Below are positions 5,058 to 6,609 of a stretch of DNA of 6,609 nt, piece by piece. The stretch covers positions 1 to 6,609 of the forward strand of contig JBIOYQ010000070.1 of assembly GCA_044870295.1 (NCBI GenBank), read 5' to 3'. Position 1 is the stretch's first letter. Every line of letters starts with the position of its first letter. The stretch comes from AC-52 sp044870295 (GTDB lineage: Bacteria > Actinomycetota > UBA4738). The position numbers were made by a program, and so were the translations under genes. The notes under the pieces were generated by a model that had not been told where the DNA came from, searched no databases, and saw nothing but the letters and a program-made list of their open reading frames with translations.

Positions 5058-6362
5058 ATGGGACCATGCCTCCGGCTTTCCTTTTGCGAGGGGATTCCGA
5101 TCAAGTCAGCCAGCGCCCCAACTGGCTCCGACGCGGCCGACCGCCGCGCCCGGGGCAATCCAGGCAAGCATCGCGCCAATCGTGGTTGGCGAGCTCGCCG
5201 CGACCTCGTCCTTCTGGCCACCCTGCTGTGGGTAGTCGGTCATGTCGTCGTGGCGGGCGCCCACCTCTGGCCGCTGTCGAAGGGCGACTCGGAGCGCCGG
5301 GTGTCGGCGGTGACCACCACCCAGCCTCACGCATCGAAGGAGACCCATCGCCCCTCCGAACACCCGCGCCAGGCCGCCCCGGTGGGCACACCGGCGGATG
5401 ACGCCTCGGCTCCGCGCGACGGGTCGAGGGCTGGCCACCACCTGCCGTCGAAGGCGCGGGGGGCGCTCGGGCCCGCGGGCACACATCAGGGCTCCCTCCC
5501 GGTGGTCGCCTACAGCCAGTACCTCAAGACCACGGCTCCGGGGAAGCTCCGGCGCCTGGGCTGCGTGGAGGGCCGGCGACTGAAGCGAGTGAAGCAGGAC
5601 ACCGCCATCGTGGTTCTGACCTTCGGGAGCCCCATGCGCCGGCATGGCAGCTCCGGGGTGTCGCTCTTCGGTGCAAGGTTCGCCTCGACGAAGCACATCG
5701 GGCGGGCCGCCCAGGCCTACGCGGGCGGCTACGTGAGCTGCTCGGTGAAGGAGAGCCCGCACCTCCACATCGCCATCGGCACCAGCAACTACGGACCCGC
5801 CGTGACCTTCCACCACGGCGCCGACTGGGCGCGGATGGTGAATCAGACGAACGCGTGGGCGTTCCAGGAGCACATCGACGGCCGGGTCGAGTTCGCCGGG
5901 GCCAGCGACATCGAGTTGGGCTGGAACCGGCCTGGTCCCAGCAAGGCTTGGGTCCGCGGGTACGACAAGGTCGCCCAGTGGCCGTTCTACGACTTCGGCG
6001 ATGCCGGCGGTTGTCCGCCCCGTGGGAACTGCGTCGGCAGCTGGACCCAGGAGGACGTCTGGTACGTGTCCTGGGGCGCCCGGTCCGCCTGGCCCCTCCC
6101 CCAGATCTACACGCCGAACGGCAGCATGGCTCAGGAGTGGTACCGGCTCAGCCTGTACTCGTACCAGCGACACGGCAAGCGGATGACCCTGGTCGGAGCC
6201 CTGTCACAGCGCGCGGCGTGCCGCCAGTCGTCGGATTCCTGTGCCGGGATCAACAACTCGCCTTCCAAGGCGTGGCACCAGCTGCATCGCCTGCTGAACC
6301 GTGACCGCCGGACGGCGCAGCCTCTGCCGTGGATATCGGACATCCGGTGGGCCGACCGATAG
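5058..6362 (+). CDS. Membrane-anchored extracytoplasmic protein of unknown family
   Basis: A 434-residue protein I cannot assign to a family. An arginine-rich N-terminus (29-49) precedes one hydrophobic segment (50-71, LVLLATLLWVVGHVVVAG), giving a cytoplasmic tail and external body by the positive-inside rule. A low-complexity Pro/Ala/Ser/Thr/His linker runs from about 74 to 147. The outer domain (about 148-434) alternates hydrophobic strands and loops: AIVVLTFGSP (183-192), HLHIAIGTSNYG (236-247), ASDIELGWN (282-290), PFYDFGDAGG (309-318), DVWYVSWGARSAWPLPQIY (333-351) and MTLVGALSQ (376-384). The order recalls TIM-barrel glycoside hydrolases, with Asp284/Glu286 as possible acidic active-site residues; this is inference. 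Six cysteines (169, 228, 319, 325, 388, 395) suit disulfides outside the membrane. The start is uncertain: ATG at 5058 lacks a clear Shine-Dalgarno, and the only other in-frame start before the membrane segment is TTG at 5004. It is divergent from the BtpA/SgcQ gene with about 110 bases between. Confidence 0.83.
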   Translation: MGPCLRLSFCEGIPIKSASAPTGSDAADRRARGNPGKHRANRGWRARRDLVLLATLLWVVGHVVVAGAHLWPLSKGDSERRVSAVTTTQPHASKETHRPSEHPRQAAPVGTPADDASAPRDGSRAGHHLPSKARGALGPAGTHQGSLPVVAYSQYLKTTAPGKLRRLGCVEGRRLKRVKQDTAIVVLTFGSPMRRHGSSGVSLFGARFASTKHIGRAAQAYAGGYVSCSVKESPHLHIAIGTSNYGPAVTFHHGADWARMVNQTNAWAFQEHIDGRVEFAGASDIELGWNRPGPSKAWVRGYDKVAQWPFYDFGDAGGCPPRGNCVGSWTQEDVWYVSWGARSAWPLPQIYTPNGSMAQEWYRLSLYSYQRHGKRMTLVGALSQRAACRQSSDSCAGINNSPSKAWHQLHRLLNRDRRTAQPLPWISDIRWADR

Positions 6363-6484
6363 GGCTCGGTACCGAAAATCCATTCGAAGGAACCTTCCGG
6401 AATCGGGCGTAGACCCGTACCCTTCCGGACTTCCATACCGGAACGCTCGCCGGACGCTGTTCGTCCTAAGGACCTGACAACGAC
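6363..6484. other. Intergenic region with short TTCCGG-type repeats
   Basis: CCTTCCGGA occurs twice as a 9-base direct repeat (6393-6401 and 6421-6429), 28 bases apart. The first copy extends into the palindrome TTCCGGAA (6395-6402), and an inverted CCGGAA follows at 6438-6443. A weak stem, CGGG/CCCG, lies at 6404-6417. No stem with a T tract is seen, so no terminator is called for the gene upstream. Confidence 0.4.
6440..6465 (+). promoter_or_regulatory. Possible ECF-sigma promoter
   Basis: GGAAC (6440-6444) is followed after 17 bases by CGTC (6462-6465). This matches the general GGAAC...CGTC/CGTT pattern of extracytoplasmic-function sigma factors in actinobacteria. It would start a transcript near 6472, just before the small signal-peptide-like frame at 6485. 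Such short patterns arise by chance in GC-rich DNA. Confidence 0.28.
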
Positions 6485-6609
6485 ATGAAGCGCCTCATAT
6501 CCCTCATCGCGATCTCCGTCACCGTCTCCTGACCGACGCGCGTAGCGCACGACCTCGACCGGGTGGAGATGCCGGGCTCCAATGCCTGCGGCTGCCCACC
6601 GCCTGGCTC
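6485..6609 (+). pseudogene. Start of a possible secreted-protein gene interrupted by an in-frame TGA, cut by window edge
   Basis: An ATG at 6485, with AAGGA 12 bases upstream, opens a frame that looks like the start of a signal peptide: MKRLISLIAISVTVS, with basic residues followed by a hydrophobic core. It then meets TGA at 6530-6532. Beyond the stop the same frame stays open for the remaining 25 complete codons, and its third positions are mostly G or C (PTRVAHDLDRVEMPGSNACG and on), more so than in the alternative frame, which is also open. Possible readings are a point mutation or sequencing error in a secreted or lipoprotein gene, a true 15-residue leader peptide, or chance. The downstream part is too short for family assignment. 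Confidence 0.33.

Noticed and set aside
6131..6550. Minus-strand open frame of 139 codons at the right edge
   Set aside because: It overlaps the 3' part of the membrane-anchored gene in antisense, shows no motif, and has no convincing ribosome binding site.

Overview
The window is GC-rich bacterial DNA, densely coded on both strands with strong G/C bias at third codon positions. The gene content points to an actinobacterium, probably an uncultured lineage: a DUF3052-type protein, a small HTH gene coupled to an ATPase-less double Clp_N gene, a secreted subtilase with a GTG start, and an apparently leaderless GTG gene. This assignment is inferred from family content; no rRNA or tRNA is present to confirm it. 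Seven protein genes are supported, one of them cut by the window edge, plus a possible broken gene at the right edge.

Left block (1-3198, all minus strand, read right to left): a DUF3052-like protein, then a GalE-like NAD-dependent sugar-nucleotide epimerase 24 bases downstream, then after an 88-base gap a secreted S8 subtilisin-like protease whose C-terminus runs off the window. The first two may share a transcript. The protease has its own strong Shine-Dalgarno and a possible promoter.

Centre (3199-4116): a compact divergent control region holds two copies of the palindrome GTCAAC-N4-GTTGAC, laid over the -35 and -10 elements of a rightward promoter. The predicted transcript starts at or next to the GTG of a 74-residue HTH protein. 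That gene is followed after 7 bases by a 203-residue protein with two Clp_N repeats and no ATPase. The layout suggests an autoregulated two-gene module. Both glutamates that bind phosphoarginine in Bacillus ClpC appear conserved in the Clp_N protein, so it may bind substrates or adaptors of the Clp system. This is the most interesting part of the window.

Right block (4126-6609): a BtpA/SgcQ-family TIM-barrel gene converges on the Clp_N gene with 9 bases between stop codons. Divergent from it is a gene for a membrane-anchored extracytoplasmic protein of unknown family with six cysteines in its outer domain. The last 247 bases hold short repeats, a possible ECF-sigma promoter, and a signal-peptide-like start that meets an in-frame TGA after 15 codons although the frame stays open to the edge. 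No mobile element, CRISPR array or RNA gene was seen.
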